A stretch of 64,000 nucleotides of DNA from Flavobacterium sp. (lineage in GTDB: Bacteria > Bacteroidota > Bacteroidia > Flavobacteriales > Flavobacteriaceae), in NCBI RefSeq assembly GCF_028689845.1, contig NZ_JAQVCH010000005.1:53147-117146 (forward strand), read 5' to 3'. This document shows positions 1-9,716 of this stretch, one piece after another (position 1 is the stretch's first letter; each line of letters opens with the position of its first letter). The notes under the pieces are model-generated. The model had not been told where the DNA came from, made no database searches, and saw only the letters and a program-made list of their open reading frames with translations. The position numbers were made by a program, and so were the translations under genes.

Positions 1-914
1 CTTTTCTGTAACAAACGCAAATGCGGTTCAGCCCTGTGTTTTTCAATTAAATCATCAATAGTCGCTTTATCTAAAAAAGTAAAGATTTTGATATATTTTT
101 CGGCATCTACATCAGTTGAATTAAACCAAAATTGATAAAATTTATACGGCGAGGTTTTGTCGGCTGTTAACCATACATTTCCGCCTTCCGATTTTCCAAA
201 TTTAGAACCGTCAGCTTTGGTGATAAGCGGCGTTGTTAAAGCAAAAGCTTTACCTCCTTCTTCTGAATTCACGTTCATTCTTCGCACCAATTCAGTTCCC
301 GTTGTAATATTTCCCCATTGGTCTGAGCCCCCCATTTGCAATACACACTGGTGGTGTTTGTGCAAATAGTAAAAATCATAACCTTGAATTAATTGATACG
401 TAAACTCCGTAAACGACATTCCTTCGCCTATTTCGCCACTCAAGCGTTTTTTGACCGAATCTTTCGCCATCATATAGTTCACGGTAATTCGCTTACCAAT
501 ATCGCGAGCAAATTCAATAAACGTAAAGTTCTTCATCCAATCATAGTTATTTACTAAAAGAGGCGCATTTGCGTCGGCCGAATTAAAATCTAAAAACCGA
601 GAAAGCACATTTTTAATACCTTCTACATTTTTATTAAGTGTTTCTTCATCTAACAAATTCCGCTCATCTGATTTTCCAGATGGGTCGCCAATCATTCCAG
701 TAGCACCACCGACAAGGGCAATGGGTTGATGCCCAAAATTTTTTAAATGAACCAATAAGATAATCTGAACCATGCTGCCAATATGCAATGAATCTGCGGT
801 AGGATCAAATCCGATGTAAGCAGTTGTTGCTTCTTTCAACAATTGTTCTTCCGTTCCCGGCATCATATCGTGAAACAAACCTCGCCAACGTAATTCTTCT
901 ACTAAATTTTTCAT
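1..914 (-). CDS. tyrS: Tyrosyl-tRNA synthetase (3' end outside window)
   Basis: Class I aminoacyl-tRNA synthetase that charges tRNA-Tyr in the cytoplasm. Translated from the ATG at 914 the protein opens [13 protein letters not shown] and carries the HIGH-type motif HIGS near residue 44 in the context [18 protein letters not shown]-type loop KFGKS follows near residue 237, and the tyrosine-site block QGYDF lies between them. About 304 residues are visible; the C-terminal S4-like tRNA-binding domain runs off the left edge. A TAnnTTTG promoter element lies 15 bases upstream of the start. It is divergent from the epimerase gene at 990. The identification is secure; only the 3' end is missing. Confidence 0.96.
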   Translation of the reverse strand, partial: MKNLVEELRWRGLFHDMMPGTEEQLLKEATTAYIGFDPTADSLHIGSMVQIILLVHLKNFGHQPIALVGGATGMIGDPSGKSDERNLLDEETLNKNVEGIKNVLSRFLDFNSADANAPLLVNNYDWMKNFTFIEFARDIGKRITVNYMMAKDSVKKRLSGEIGEGMSFTEFTYQLIQGYDFYYLHKHHQCVLQMGGSDQWGNITTGTELVRRMNVNSEEGGKAFALTTPLITKADGSKFGKSEGGNVWLTADKTSPYKFYQFWFNSTDVDAEKYIKIFTFLDKATIDDLIEKHRAEPHLRLLQK

Positions 915-929
915 TTAAATTAATTTTGG

Positions 930-937
930 CAAAGATA
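930..937 (-). promoter_or_regulatory. -7 promoter element of tyrS
   Basis: Minus-strand TATCTTTG matches the Bacteroidota -7 consensus TAnnTTTG and lies 15 bases upstream of the tyrS ATG. No clear -33 TTTG was found for it. Confidence 0.6.
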
Positions 938-977
938 GTTTTAATTCGATAATTTGAAAATGTACAACGGAAACATT

Positions 978-985
978 TATCTTTG
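978..985 (+). promoter_or_regulatory. -7 promoter element of the epimerase gene
   Basis: TATCTTTG matches TAnnTTTG. TTTG at 953-956 gives a -33 element with a 21-base spacer. The ATG at 990 starts only 4 bases after the box, so the transcript is probably leaderless or nearly so. Confidence 0.6.
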
Positions 986-989
986 TTTT

Positions 990-1979
990 ATGAATTTAGT
1001 TACTGGCGGAACCGGATTAGTGGGAGCACATTTACTCTTGCATTTAGCACAAAAAGGCGAAAAGTCAAAAGCGTTGTATCGCAATGAAATCACCATTCAC
1101 AAAACCAAAGCATTATTTGAACAATTTCAAAAATCAGAATTATTTTCTGAAATTGAATGGGTTGAAGGTGATTTAAATGATATTCCTGCTTTAGAAATAG
1201 CTTTTAAGCACTGCACATTAGTTTATCATTGTGCTGCTTTGATTTCCTTTGACCCCACAGACGAAGCGATATTGCGAAAAGTAAATATTGAAGGAACAGC
1301 CAATATGGTTAATTTATCATTGGCTTTTGGAATAGAAAAATTTTGCTATGTAAGTTCAATCGCTGCTTTAGGTGATTTAAATGAAAGCGAAACTATTATT
1401 ACTGAAGAAAGTGAGTGGAATCAAGAAAAAGCACATAGTGATTATGCCATTTCGAAATACGGTGCCGAAATGGAAATTTGGAGAGCCCAACAAGAAGGAT
1501 TAAGTTGTGTTATTGTAAATCCTGGAGTAATTTTAGGTACGGGTTTTTGGGACTCTGCAAGTGGTGAAATTATTACTAAAATAAAAAAAGGAATGCCTTT
1601 TTACACCTTGGGCTCTAGCGGTTTTGTAGCTGTTGAGGACTTGGTTAACGTAATGTTTTTATTGATGAAAAGCTCCTTTTCTGGAGAACGTTTTACCGTA
1701 ATAGCAGAAAACATCGATTTTAAAACCTTATCCAATTGGATTGGGCAAAATTTTAACGTAAAGCCTCCCTATTTATATGCAAAACCCTGGATGACAATGT
1801 TGGCATGTCGAATAGACTGGGTATTATCAAAACTCCTACTTAAAAAGAGAATATTATCTAAATCAATGGTGAAATCGCTGCACACAACCGCTATGTATTC
1901 CAATGACAAAATAACTAAAACCTTATCCTTTACCTTTAAACCTATTCGGGTTTACCTCAAAGAAATCAGTTCACTTTAG
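990..1979 (+). CDS. NAD-dependent epimerase/dehydratase (extended SDR)
   Basis: Extended short-chain dehydrogenase/reductase, resembling the 3-beta-HSD / NAD-dependent epimerase group. The N-terminus holds a Rossmann fold with VTGGTGLVGA, and the catalytic YxxxK is present as YAISK near residue 150. An ATG at 954 would add 12 residues, but 990 is chosen because the SDR core begins directly after it and because the promoter box lies at 978-985, inside that extension. The substrate cannot be read from sequence. The gene ends four bases before the convergent DUF4296 gene. Confidence 0.88.
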   Translation: MNLVTGGTGLVGAHLLLHLAQKGEKSKALYRNEITIHKTKALFEQFQKSELFSEIEWVEGDLNDIPALEIAFKHCTLVYHCAALISFDPTDEAILRKVNIEGTANMVNLSLAFGIEKFCYVSSIAALGDLNESETIITEESEWNQEKAHSDYAISKYGAEMEIWRAQQEGLSCVIVNPGVILGTGFWDSASGEIITKIKKGMPFYTLGSSGFVAVEDLVNVMFLLMKSSFSGERFTVIAENIDFKTLSNWIGQNFNVKPPYLYAKPWMTMLACRIDWVLSKLLLKKRILSKSMVKSLHTTAMYSNDKITKTLSFTFKPIRVYLKEISSL

Positions 1980-1983
1980 CTAG

Positions 1984-2418
1984 CTATTCCTTTTTTAAAA
2001 AAGTATTTCTACGTTTATTTTTAGTAGAGTCAATCACCGTTTTTGTCGATGGTATTGGTCTTTTCACTACGGCCATGGCACTATCCGCTTGTTTTTTTTG
2101 CTCTCCCAATTGGAGCTCTACCTTTTCATACATTTTTTTATAATTTTTTAAATCAGCAGCATAATAAAGGTTGTTTTCAACAAATTGCAAACTATCAATT
2201 TTATATTTTTTATAAATATAGGTATACGGATTTATTTGATGTTGTTCTAAAATAACTGGATTGTTAGATTTAATGGCTTCTAGCACACTTAAATCATATA
2301 TAATAGAAATCATTGTTTCTTCTTCAATAAACTTTTTGGGTTTTTTAGCCTTCTCTTTTTGACAAGAAAAAGTCAATAATCCTATAAAAAAAAGAATGAA
2401 GATGCCTTTTATATTCAT
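1984..2418 (-). CDS. DUF4296 family lipoprotein
   Basis: Small exported lipoprotein of about 144 residues. From the ATG at 2418 it opens with a hydrophobic signal ending in a lipobox (LLTFSC), then a lysine-rich linker, and a helical middle with repeated tyrosines typical of DUF4296. An upstream ATG at 2463 would overlap pyrC and put 15 charged residues before the signal peptide, so it is rejected. It lies 4 bases downstream of pyrC and is probably co-transcribed with pyrC and the glycosyltransferase, a grouping I recall from other flavobacteria. Its molecular role is unknown. Confidence 0.82.
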   Translation of the reverse strand: MNIKGIFILFFIGLLTFSCQKEKAKKPKKFIEEETMISIIYDLSVLEAIKSNNPVILEQHQINPYTYIYKKYKIDSLQFVENNLYYAADLKNYKKMYEKVELQLGEQKKQADSAMAVVKRPIPSTKTVIDSTKNKRRNTFLKKE

Positions 2419-2422
2419 TTTA

Positions 2423-3760
2423 TTATCGGTTAAAAAGTAGTCGTTTACCCACTTTAATTTCATTCACTTTTGAGTTGTGATAAACCAATTGTCCGTTCAC
2501 AAAGGTATGCGTAATACGCGATTTAAAATTAGTGCCTTCAAAAGGAGACCAACCGCATTTGTAAAGAATATTCTCTTTTTTAACGCTCCAAGGTTTTGCG
2601 GGATTTATCAAAACCATATCGGCATAATAACCTTCTTTTAAAAAGCCTCGTTTTTCTATTTTAAAAATTTTAGCAGGATTATGGGCCATTTTTTCGACAA
2701 TTTTTTCAATAGAAATTTTTCCTTGATGAAAAGCTTCAAACATTGCCACGACCGCATGTTGTACTAAAGGTCCGCCCGAAGGAGCTTTAGTATAGATTTG
2801 ATTTTTTTCTTCAAGTGTATGCGGTGCGTGATCAGTAGCAATCACATCGATGCGATCGTCTAACAAAGCATTCCATAAAGCAGTTCGGTCTTTATCAGTT
2901 TTTACTGCTGGATTCCATTTGATAAGATTACCTTTCGTATTATAATCGTCATTCGTGAACCATAAATGATGGACACAAACTTCTGCCGTAATTTGTTTTT
3001 CTTCCAATGGAATTTTGTTGGTAAACAATTCCATTTCTTTAGCTGTAGAAAGATGAAAAACGTGAAGTCTTGCTCCTGTTTTCTTCGCCAAAGCGATGGC
3101 TTTAGAGGAAGACAAATAACAGGCTTCTTCACTGCGAATTAAATGATGAAATTTAACTGGGATATCTTCGCCATATTCTTCTTTATACTGAGCTAAATTT
3201 GTCTGAATCGTCTGTTCATCTTCACAATGTACCGCAATTAACATTTTGGTTGAAGAAAATATTTTTTCTAAAGCCTCTTGGTTATCCACCAGCATGTTTC
3301 CGGTTGAAGAACCTAAAAACAACTTTATTCCAGCCACATTTCGTGGATTGGTTTTTAAAATTTCGTCTAAATTCGTATTGGTTCCTCCCATCATAAAAGA
3401 ATAATTGGCATGAGAAGAATTGGATGCAATTTGGTATTTATCTTCTAATAATTCTTGCGTAATCGCATTGGGAACCGTATTGGGTTGTTCAATAAAAGAG
3501 GTTATTCCGCCTGCAACGGCAGCTCTGGATTCTGATGCTATGTCTCCTTTGTGAGTCAAGCCCGGTTCACGAAAATGCACTTGGTCATCAATGGCTCCTG
3601 GAATTAAATAATTTCCTTCTGCATCAATCACTTTAAAATCGGGTTTTGCACTAATACTATCTGCAATTTCAACAATAAATTCACCATCAACCAATACGTC
3701 GCCTTCAACGATTTTTCCTTCGTTGACAATTTTAGCATTCTTAATTAAGATTTTATTCAT
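2423..3760 (-). CDS. pyrC: Dihydroorotase, Bacteroidota type
   Basis: Zinc amidohydrolase of pyrimidine synthesis that interconverts carbamoyl-aspartate and dihydroorotate. The 445-residue product has the N-terminal metal and substrate motif DDQVHFREPG (residues 58-67), an AVHCED block near residue 175, and the late catalytic-aspartate motif ATDHAPH near residue 308. The usual first HxH metal ligand pair reads Q-V-H here, a substitution I recall from other Bacteroidota dihydroorotases. It lies 8 bases after the glycosyltransferase gene. An allantoinase or hydantoinase paralogue is less likely. Confidence 0.92.
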   Translation of the reverse strand: MNKILIKNAKIVNEGKIVEGDVLVDGEFIVEIADSISAKPDFKVIDAEGNYLIPGAIDDQVHFREPGLTHKGDIASESRAAVAGGITSFIEQPNTVPNAITQELLEDKYQIASNSSHANYSFMMGGTNTNLDEILKTNPRNVAGIKLFLGSSTGNMLVDNQEALEKIFSSTKMLIAVHCEDEQTIQTNLAQYKEEYGEDIPVKFHHLIRSEEACYLSSSKAIALAKKTGARLHVFHLSTAKEMELFTNKIPLEEKQITAEVCVHHLWFTNDDYNTKGNLIKWNPAVKTDKDRTALWNALLDDRIDVIATDHAPHTLEEKNQIYTKAPSGGPLVQHAVVAMFEAFHQGKISIEKIVEKMAHNPAKIFKIEKRGFLKEGYYADMVLINPAKPWSVKKENILYKCGWSPFEGTNFKSRITHTFVNGQLVYHNSKVNEIKVGKRLLFNR

Positions 3761-3768
3761 TTTTATAA

Positions 3769-4494
3769 TTACAGTCGGTTGAACATTTTTTGAAAACGCA
3801 ATGAAATGACGCCAAAAACAGCTTCTTTAATAATTCCATTATTCATTTTTGATTTTCCTTGCGTTCTATCTGTAAAAATAATGGGGACTTCTATAATCTT
3901 AAAACCTTTACAAAAAACACGGTATTTCATTTCAATTTGAAAGGCATAGCCCACAAATTGAATTTTATCTAAATTAATGGTTTCTAAAACCGTTCGTTGA
4001 TAGCAAATAAATCCCGCGGTGGAATCGTGAATCTTCATTCCGGTAATTAAATTCACATACACCGATGCAAAATAAGACAGCAACACACGGCTTAATGGCC
4101 AATTTACCACATTCACTCCACGCACATAGCGAGAACCGATTGCCATTTGTGCTCCATCCATTGCACAAGCATCGTGCAGCCGTTCTAAATCAATTGGATT
4201 GTGTGAAAAATCGGCATCCATCTCAAAAATAAATTGATAATCACGTTGTAAAGCCCATTTAAACCCATGAACATAGGCCGTTCCTAATCCAGCTTTACCC
4301 GTTCGTACTTCTAGAAAAAGAGTATTTGGAAATTCAAGCTGAAGTTCTTTTACTTTTTCAAAAGTTTTGTCGGGAGAATTATCATCAACCACTAATATAT
4401 GAAATGTTTTTTGTAATGCAAAAACGGCTCGAATAATACGTTCTATATTTTCGATTTCATTATAGGTTGGAATCACAACTAATCCACTGTTCAT
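3769..4494 (-). CDS. Polyprenol-monophosphate mannosyltransferase-like GT2
   Basis: Family 2 glycosyltransferase resembling dolichol/polyprenol phosphate mannose synthase, which loads a sugar from a nucleotide donor onto a lipid phosphate at the inner membrane face. It shows VIPTYNEIENI at the N-terminus, VVDDNSPDKT near residue 35, the metal-binding DADFSHNP near residue 92, and TAGF in the acceptor region. There is no C-terminal membrane domain, as in single-domain DPM synthases. The ATG at 4494 is preferred over 4512 because the fold starts just after it and the -7 promoter box ends only 2 bases before 4512. Confidence 0.88.
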   Translation of the reverse strand: MNSGLVVIPTYNEIENIERIIRAVFALQKTFHILVVDDNSPDKTFEKVKELQLEFPNTLFLEVRTGKAGLGTAYVHGFKWALQRDYQFIFEMDADFSHNPIDLERLHDACAMDGAQMAIGSRYVRGVNVVNWPLSRVLLSYFASVYVNLITGMKIHDSTAGFICYQRTVLETINLDKIQFVGYAFQIEMKYRVFCKGFKIIEVPIIFTDRTQGKSKMNNGIIKEAVFGVISLRFQKMFNRL

Positions 4495-4514
4495 AAATAC
4501 CATAAATTTCATAG

Positions 4515-4522
4515 CAAAAGTA
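4515..4522 (-). promoter_or_regulatory. -7 promoter element of glycosyltransferase/pyrC/DUF4296 operon
   Basis: Minus-strand TACTTTTG matches TAnnTTTG. With initiation a few bases downstream, the ATG at 4494 would have a leader of roughly 15 bases. Confidence 0.55.
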
Positions 4523-4602
4523 AACTTTTTATAAAAGATGATTCATAATAAAAGTATAATAAAGTGAATGAACTAAAAAAATAGTAATTTTACATCGAAA
4601 TT

Positions 4603-5265
4603 ATGGACTATATTCTTGGACAACGCGTGATTGAAAATAATGACTGGGCAACGATTTTGTTTGTCCTATGTTTTATCTTGATTGCCATAACCAAAACTTT
4701 TTTTGAAGCCCGTTTTAATGATTTTTTAAAGCTTATTGTGACGGATAAGTATACCAAAATCTACAAAGATTCTTCGTTTATGTTAAGTTGGTTTACGATT
4801 AGTTTATTTATCGTTCAACTAATTTCGATTGCCTTTTTTATATTACTACTCTTAAATTATTTTGGACTAGCCTCTAAAACCGATTGGATAAAATACATTC
4901 AAATTATTACCTTAATTGGTGTGTTTGTTTTATCGAAATATTTAGTTGAAAAAATCATCGCTACCTCCTTTAAGATAGAAGACTTTATTGAACAGTTTAA
5001 TCTTCAAAAGGTGAGTTACCGCACTTTTATTGGCGTGTTTTTATTGCCAATTAATTTAATTTTGTATTATAATGACGTTTATTCAGATTTTATAATATAC
5101 AGCGTTCTCGCTATTGTGTTGATAGTTAATGGCTTTACCTACTTGCTTTCATTAAAGGCATATCAAAATTTACTATTTAGTAAGATGTTTTATTTTATTT
5201 TGTATCTTTGTGCCCTTGAAATAGCCCCCTACTATTTTATGTATTATTGGTTTACAAGACGATAG
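4603..5265 (+). CDS. DUF4271 family integral membrane protein
   Basis: 220-residue protein with about six hydrophobic segments and short polar loops, matching the DUF4271 family of Bacteroidota membrane proteins, which I recall next to hemD. The function is not established. hemD starts 20 bases downstream on the same strand, so co-transcription is likely. A weak promoter-like TAATTTTA lies about 20 bases before the ATG. Confidence 0.8.
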   Translation: MDYILGQRVIENNDWATILFVLCFILIAITKTFFEARFNDFLKLIVTDKYTKIYKDSSFMLSWFTISLFIVQLISIAFFILLLLNYFGLASKTDWIKYIQIITLIGVFVLSKYLVEKIIATSFKIEDFIEQFNLQKVSYRTFIGVFLLPINLILYYNDVYSDFIIYSVLAIVLIVNGFTYLLSLKAYQNLLFSKMFYFILYLCALEIAPYYFMYYWFTRR

Positions 5266-5285
5266 TTTTTATAACAAGTCCGTAT

Positions 5286-6035
5286 ATGAAAGTGAAAACA
5301 ATTTTGGTGTCACAACCAGAACCAAAAGTAGAGAACTCCCCATACTTTGAGCTGATTCAGAAGCATAAAGTAAAAATTGATTTCAGACCCTTTATTCATA
5401 TTGAAGGGGTTTCATCAAAGGATGTCCGAGGCCAAAAAATCGATTTAAATAATTTTACGGCTATCATTTTAACTAGTCGAAATGCTGTTGACCATTTTTT
5501 TAGAGTGGCAGAGGAAATGCGATATAAAGTGCCTGAAGATTTGAAATATTTTTGCCAATCGGAAGCGGTTGCTTTTTATCTTCAAAAATATGTGGTGTAT
5601 CGCAAACGTAAAATTTATGTTGGCCAAAAGGATTTTGTTGATTTATCTCCTTTGATAAAAAAATACAAAGAAGAGAAATTTTTGTTACCTGCATCTGATC
5701 AATTAAATTTTGACATCCCACAAACGCTTACTAATCTAAAAGTAGATTGGACTCAGGCTGTTTTTTACAAAACAGTAATGAGTGATTTATCCGATTTAGC
5801 AGATGTTTATTATGATATTTTGGCCTTTTTTAGTCCAACAGGAATTAAGTCATTATTCAAAAATTTTCCTGAATTTAAACAAAACAATACACGGATAGCT
5901 GTTTTTGGTAGTACCACACAAAAAGAAGCATTAGACCGCGGCTTACGAGTCGATATCATGGCTCCTTCGCCAGAAGCTCCTTCGATGACGATGGCTTTAG
6001 AAAAATATATTACAAAAACAAATAAAGATAAGTAA
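5286..6035 (+). CDS. hemD: Uroporphyrinogen-III synthase family protein
   Basis: HemD closes and isomerises hydroxymethylbilane to uroporphyrinogen III in haem synthesis. The 249-residue product shows the family's two-lobed pattern: ILVSQPEPK at the N-terminus, ILTSRNAVDHF near residue 62, and FFSPTGIKSLF with VFGSTTQKEA in the second half. The ATG at 5286 is used because the extra residues from 5247 are unrelated and overlap DUF4271. The HemD family diverges strongly, so the call rests on these blocks and the neighbourhood. A bidirectional terminator follows. Confidence 0.85.
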   Translation: MKVKTILVSQPEPKVENSPYFELIQKHKVKIDFRPFIHIEGVSSKDVRGQKIDLNNFTAIILTSRNAVDHFFRVAEEMRYKVPEDLKYFCQSEAVAFYLQKYVVYRKRKIYVGQKDFVDLSPLIKKYKEEKFLLPASDQLNFDIPQTLTNLKVDWTQAVFYKTVMSDLSDLADVYYDILAFFSPTGIKSLFKNFPEFKQNNTRIAVFGSTTQKEALDRGLRVDIMAPSPEAPSMTMALEKYITKTNKDK

Positions 6036-6068
6036 GCTGCTTTGTATTTGGTTTTTTGACAAAATAAA

Positions 6069-6100
6069 AAAGAGTCCTTCAAAATTTGAAGGACTCTTTT
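6069..6100. terminator. Bidirectional intrinsic terminator between hemD and pckA
   Basis: Perfect inverted repeat: arm AAAGAGTCCTTC (6069-6080), 7-base loop, arm GAAGGACTCTTT, with A and T runs on both sides. It can end transcription from the two convergent genes. Confidence 0.85.
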
Positions 6101-6122
6101 CGTTAGGTTAGTTAATGTAAAA

Positions 6123-7748
6123 TTATAGTTGAGGACCTGCTTTTACCAAGTTTTGTCCTTCTTCATTATCAGTATACTGAACGAAATTTTTTATAAATAA
6201 ACCGGCTAAATTAGCTGCTTTTTCATTCCACTCCGCCTTATTTGAATAGGTATCTCTCGGATCAAGAATGGCCGGATTCACTTCGTGCAAAGCTGTTGGA
6301 ATAGCAAAATTAAACATCGGAATAGTTTTTGTTTCAGCTTTTTCAATAGACCCATCTAAAATAGCATCGATAATGGCTCGTGTGTCTTTAATTGAAATTC
6401 TTTTTCCAGTTCCATTCCAACCTGTATTGACCATATAAGCGGTAGCGTTGTGCTCTTCCATTTTCTTTACTAATTCTTCACCATATTTGGTTGGATGTAA
6501 CGATAAAAACGCTTTACCAAAACAAGCAGAGAAAGTTGGTTGTGGTTCAGTTACTCCTCTTTCTGTTCCAGCTAATTTTGCTGTAAATCCAGAAAGGAAA
6601 TAATACTTCGTTTGCTCAGGAGTAAGTTTAGAAACGGGAGGCATAACACCAAAAGCATCTGCTGTTAAGAAGATTACTTTTGTAGCATGCCCTGCTTTAG
6701 AAACTGGCTTAACAATATTTTGAATATGATTAATTGGATAAGAAACACGCGTATTTTGCGTTACTGAACCATCTTTAAAATCAATTATTCCATTCGCATC
6801 AACGGTTACATTCTCTAATAAAGCATCTTTTTTGATAGCTCCATAAATATCTGGCTCGTTTTCTTTACTTAAATCAATGGTTTTTGCATAACAACCACCT
6901 TCAAAATTAAAAACACCTTCGTTATCCCAGCCGTGCTCATCATCGCCAATTAATTCGCGTTTTGGATCTGTTGACAAGGTTGTTTTTCCAGTTCCAGACA
7001 AACCAAAGAAAACAGCTACATCTCCGTCCTTTCCTTTATTTGCAGAACAGTGCATAGAAGCTATTCCTTGTAAAGGCAAATAATAATTCATCATCGAGAA
7101 AAGACCTTTTTTCATTTCTCCTCCATACCAAGTCCCACCAATAATTTGAACTTTTTCTGTTAAGTTGAAGGCCACATATACTTCAGAATTTAAACCGTGG
7201 GCGGCATAATCCTTAAAGGTTGTTTTTGAACCATTCATCACAATAAAATCAGGCTCACCAAAATTTTCAAGTTCCTTTTCTGTTGGACGGATGAACATGT
7301 TTTTAACAAAATGAGCTTGCCAAGCCACTTCCATAATAAAACGCACTTTTAATCGTGTGTTTTCATTGGCACCACAAAAGGCGTCAACTACAAATAATCT
7401 TTTTCCAGAAAGTTGGTTAACTGTATTCTCTTTCAAAGCTATCCATGTTTCTTGAGAAATAGGCTTGTTATCGTTTGGAGCTTTTGGAGAATTCCACCAA
7501 ATGGTATCTTTCGTCACGTCATCTTCTACAATATATTTATCTTTTGGAGAACGACCAGTAAATTCACCAGTCATTACATTTACAGCTCCGAGCTCGGATA
7601 ACTGTCCTTTTTCAAAACCTTGAAGACCTGAACTGAGCTCTTCTTTATATAAAAATTCAAACGAAGGATTGTAGATTATTTCTTGGGCATTGTGTATCCC
7701 GTATTTTTCTAACGAAATCGATTTCGTAATTTGAGCGGATGTATCCAT
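6123..7748 (-). CDS. pckA: Phosphoenolpyruvate carboxykinase (ATP)
   Basis: Gluconeogenic enzyme converting oxaloacetate and ATP to phosphoenolpyruvate, CO2 and ADP. The 541 residues are normal for the ATP-dependent family. Visible signatures are FTGRSPKDK near residue 63, [12 protein letters not shown] with the Mn ligand region near residue 203, the P-loop GLSGTGKTT near residue 247, and the kinase-2 motif GDDEHGW that follows. A TATTTTTG promoter box lies about 35 bases upstream. It is monocistronic between two terminator or promoter regions. Confidence 0.97.
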   Translation of the reverse strand: MDTSAQITKSISLEKYGIHNAQEIIYNPSFEFLYKEELSSGLQGFEKGQLSELGAVNVMTGEFTGRSPKDKYIVEDDVTKDTIWWNSPKAPNDNKPISQETWIALKENTVNQLSGKRLFVVDAFCGANENTRLKVRFIMEVAWQAHFVKNMFIRPTEKELENFGEPDFIVMNGSKTTFKDYAAHGLNSEVYVAFNLTEKVQIIGGTWYGGEMKKGLFSMMNYYLPLQGIASMHCSANKGKDGDVAVFFGLSGTGKTTLSTDPKRELIGDDEHGWDNEGVFNFEGGCYAKTIDLSKENEPDIYGAIKKDALLENVTVDANGIIDFKDGSVTQNTRVSYPINHIQNIVKPVSKAGHATKVIFLTADAFGVMPPVSKLTPEQTKYYFLSGFTAKLAGTERGVTEPQPTFSACFGKAFLSLHPTKYGEELVKKMEEHNATAYMVNTGWNGTGKRISIKDTRAIIDAILDGSIEKAETKTIPMFNFAIPTALHEVNPAILDPRDTYSNKAEWNEKAANLAGLFIKNFVQYTDNEEGQNLVKAGPQL

Positions 7749-7782
7749 AAAATTAACCGTTTAGTTGTGTTTATTTATTTGG

Positions 7783-7790
7783 CAAAAATA
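7783..7790 (-). promoter_or_regulatory. -7 promoter element of pckA
   Basis: Minus-strand TATTTTTG matches TAnnTTTG, 34 bases upstream of the pckA ATG. Confidence 0.55.
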
Positions 7791-7828
7791 AAAATTTAAT
7801 CTTTACTATTTTGAGATTTATCAATAAA

Positions 7829-8215
7829 TTATGCTTTTTGTTTATAAATATCAAAAAACAGAACGCCCCAAGCGACAATTAATAACAATCCCCCAATTGG
7901 CGTAACAGGGCCTAAAAAGCCAAAATCAACCGAAGTAACGGCCGGTGTTGCTAATAAAAAAATGGAGCCAGAAAAAAGCAAAACCCCAACCAACACTAAA
8001 CTTAGAATGATTTTCTTACTTTTTTCTGTTACTAAAGAAGTGGTTCCGAGAAAAAGCAAAAAAATAGCGTGATACATTTGGTAACGCACCCCTGTTTCAA
8101 AAGTGGTCAATTGGTTTTCTGTAAGTTGTGATTTTAACGCATGGGCTCCAAAAGCACCTAAAATAATAGCTAAAATCCCAAGAACTGCGGCAAAAAGAAT
8201 TATTTTTCGATTCAT
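7829..8215 (-). CDS. DUF423 family membrane protein
   Basis: 128-residue inner membrane protein of the DUF423 (YgdD-like) family. It has four hydrophobic helices, the family signature ILGAFGAHALK right after helix 1, and a glycine-rich GPVTPIGG turn before the last helix. The ATG at 8215 (MNRKIILFAAV) is chosen because the upstream in-frame ATG at 8278 would place a polar tail over the promoter box at 8234-8241. The function is unknown. Confidence 0.85.
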   Translation of the reverse strand: MNRKIILFAAVLGILAIILGAFGAHALKSQLTENQLTTFETGVRYQMYHAIFLLFLGTTSLVTEKSKKIILSLVLVGVLLFSGSIFLLATPAVTSVDFGFLGPVTPIGGLLLIVAWGVLFFDIYKQKA

Positions 8216-8233
8216 TTGGCTTAAAATGTCTGA

Positions 8234-8241
8234 CAAATTTA
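8234..8241 (-). promoter_or_regulatory. -7 promoter element of the DUF423 gene
   Basis: Minus-strand TAAATTTG matches TAnnTTTG and lies 18 bases upstream of the ATG at 8215. Confidence 0.5.
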
Positions 8242-8306
8242 CACATTTAAATTTTCTCAAAAAAAGAATTAACAGCACTTAATTTGTTAGAAATATAACA
8301 TTTGCT

Positions 8307-8314
8307 TACTTTCG
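8307..8314 (+). promoter_or_regulatory. Probable -7 promoter element of saccharopine dehydrogenase-like gene
   Basis: TACTTTCG differs from TAnnTTTG at one position. TTTG at 8283-8286 is a suitable -33 element with a 20-base spacer. Confidence 0.45.
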
Positions 8315-8336
8315 TGTGATTTTTATACTAAAACCC

Positions 8337-9707
8337 ATGAGAAATATTCTGATTATTGGAGCAGGTCGATCAGCTTCTTCGCTTATAAAGTACTTACTCA
8401 CAAAGTCTGACTCTGAAAAACTGCATCTCACCATCGCTGATTTATCATTAGAATTAGCCATGAAAAAAACCAATAATCACCCGAATGCAACGCCAATTCA
8501 GTTGGACACTGTTAATGTAGAACAGCGGCAGAAAGAAATTCAAAAGTCGGACATTGTCATTTCTATGCTTCCTGCTCATTTGCATGTAGAAATTGCACAA
8601 GATTGTATCGCTTTCAGAAAAAATATGGTCACTGCTTCTTATATAAGTCCGAAAATGCAAGAGTTAGATGCTCAAGCAAAAGAAAATGGTTTAATTTTTA
8701 TGAATGAAATCGGACTTGATCCTGGCATTGACCATATGAGTGCGATGAAAGTCATTGATGAAATTAGAGCAAAAGGCGGAAAAATGATTCAGTTTGAGTC
8801 GTTTTGTGGCGGCTTAGTTGCTCCCGAAAGCGATACTAATTTATGGAATTATAAGTTTTCATGGAACCCTAGAAATGTAGTATTAGCTGGTCAAGGCGGT
8901 GTTTCGAAGTTTATTCAAGAAGGAAAGTATAAATATATTCCGTATAATAAATTATTTAGAAGAACGGAGTTTTTAGAAGTAGAAGGCTATGGCCGATTTG
9001 AAGGCTATGCAAATCGCGATTCGTTAAAATACCGTAGCATTTACGGACTAGATTCTATTTTGACGATGTATCGCGGCACGCTTCGTCGGGTTGGTTATTC
9101 AAAAGCATGGGACATGTTGGTGCAACTCGGCATGACTGACGATAGCTATACGATGGAAAATTCTGAAAACATGACCTATCGTGATTTTACAAATTCCTTC
9201 TTGGCTTATCATCCAACGGATTCGGTAGAGTTGAAGTTACGTCATTACCTTAAAATTGACCAAGATGATGTGATCTGGGATAAATTTATGGAACTCGATT
9301 TATTTGATGCTTCCAAAAAAGTGTCCATTAAAAATGCAACGCCGGCTCAAATATTAGAGAAAATTCTAGCTGAAAAGTGGGCTTTACAACCAGAGGACAA
9401 AGACATGATTGTGATGTATCATAAATTTGGTTACGAATTAAACGGAAAAGAGTGTCAAATTGATAGCACCATGGTTTGTCTTGGAGATGATCAAACCTAT
9501 ACTGCAATGGCTAAAACAGTTGGCTTGCCAGTTGCTATTGCCACTTTACAAATTTTAAACGGCAACATCAAAACTCCCGGTGTTCAAATTCCAATTAAAA
9601 AAGAAGTATACCTTCCAATTTTAAAAGAATTAGAATCTTTTGGTGTTGTTTTTAATGAAAAAGAAGTACCTTATATGGGTTATAATCCAAATAATGTAGC
9701 GGGATAA
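8337..9707 (+). CDS. Saccharopine dehydrogenase family protein
   Basis: 456-residue oxidoreductase with an N-terminal NAD(P)-binding Rossmann motif (ILIIGAGRSASSLI), the family block MNEIGLDPGIDHM near residue 120, and a long C-terminal saccharopine-dehydrogenase domain. Members handle the saccharopine or aminoadipate steps of lysine metabolism, but related carboxynorspermidine-type enzymes share the fold, so the substrate is inferred. The ATG at 8337 is used because it directly precedes the Rossmann strand. An Lrp-type regulator lies nearby, which would fit amino-acid catabolism. Confidence 0.85.
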   Translation: MRNILIIGAGRSASSLIKYLLTKSDSEKLHLTIADLSLELAMKKTNNHPNATPIQLDTVNVEQRQKEIQKSDIVISMLPAHLHVEIAQDCIAFRKNMVTASYISPKMQELDAQAKENGLIFMNEIGLDPGIDHMSAMKVIDEIRAKGGKMIQFESFCGGLVAPESDTNLWNYKFSWNPRNVVLAGQGGVSKFIQEGKYKYIPYNKLFRRTEFLEVEGYGRFEGYANRDSLKYRSIYGLDSILTMYRGTLRRVGYSKAWDMLVQLGMTDDSYTMENSENMTYRDFTNSFLAYHPTDSVELKLRHYLKIDQDDVIWDKFMELDLFDASKKVSIKNATPAQILEKILAEKWALQPEDKDMIVMYHKFGYELNGKECQIDSTMVCLGDDQTYTAMAKTVGLPVAIATLQILNGNIKTPGVQIPIKKEVYLPILKELESFGVVFNEKEVPYMGYNPNNVAG

Positions 9708-9716
9708 TTTTGAATT

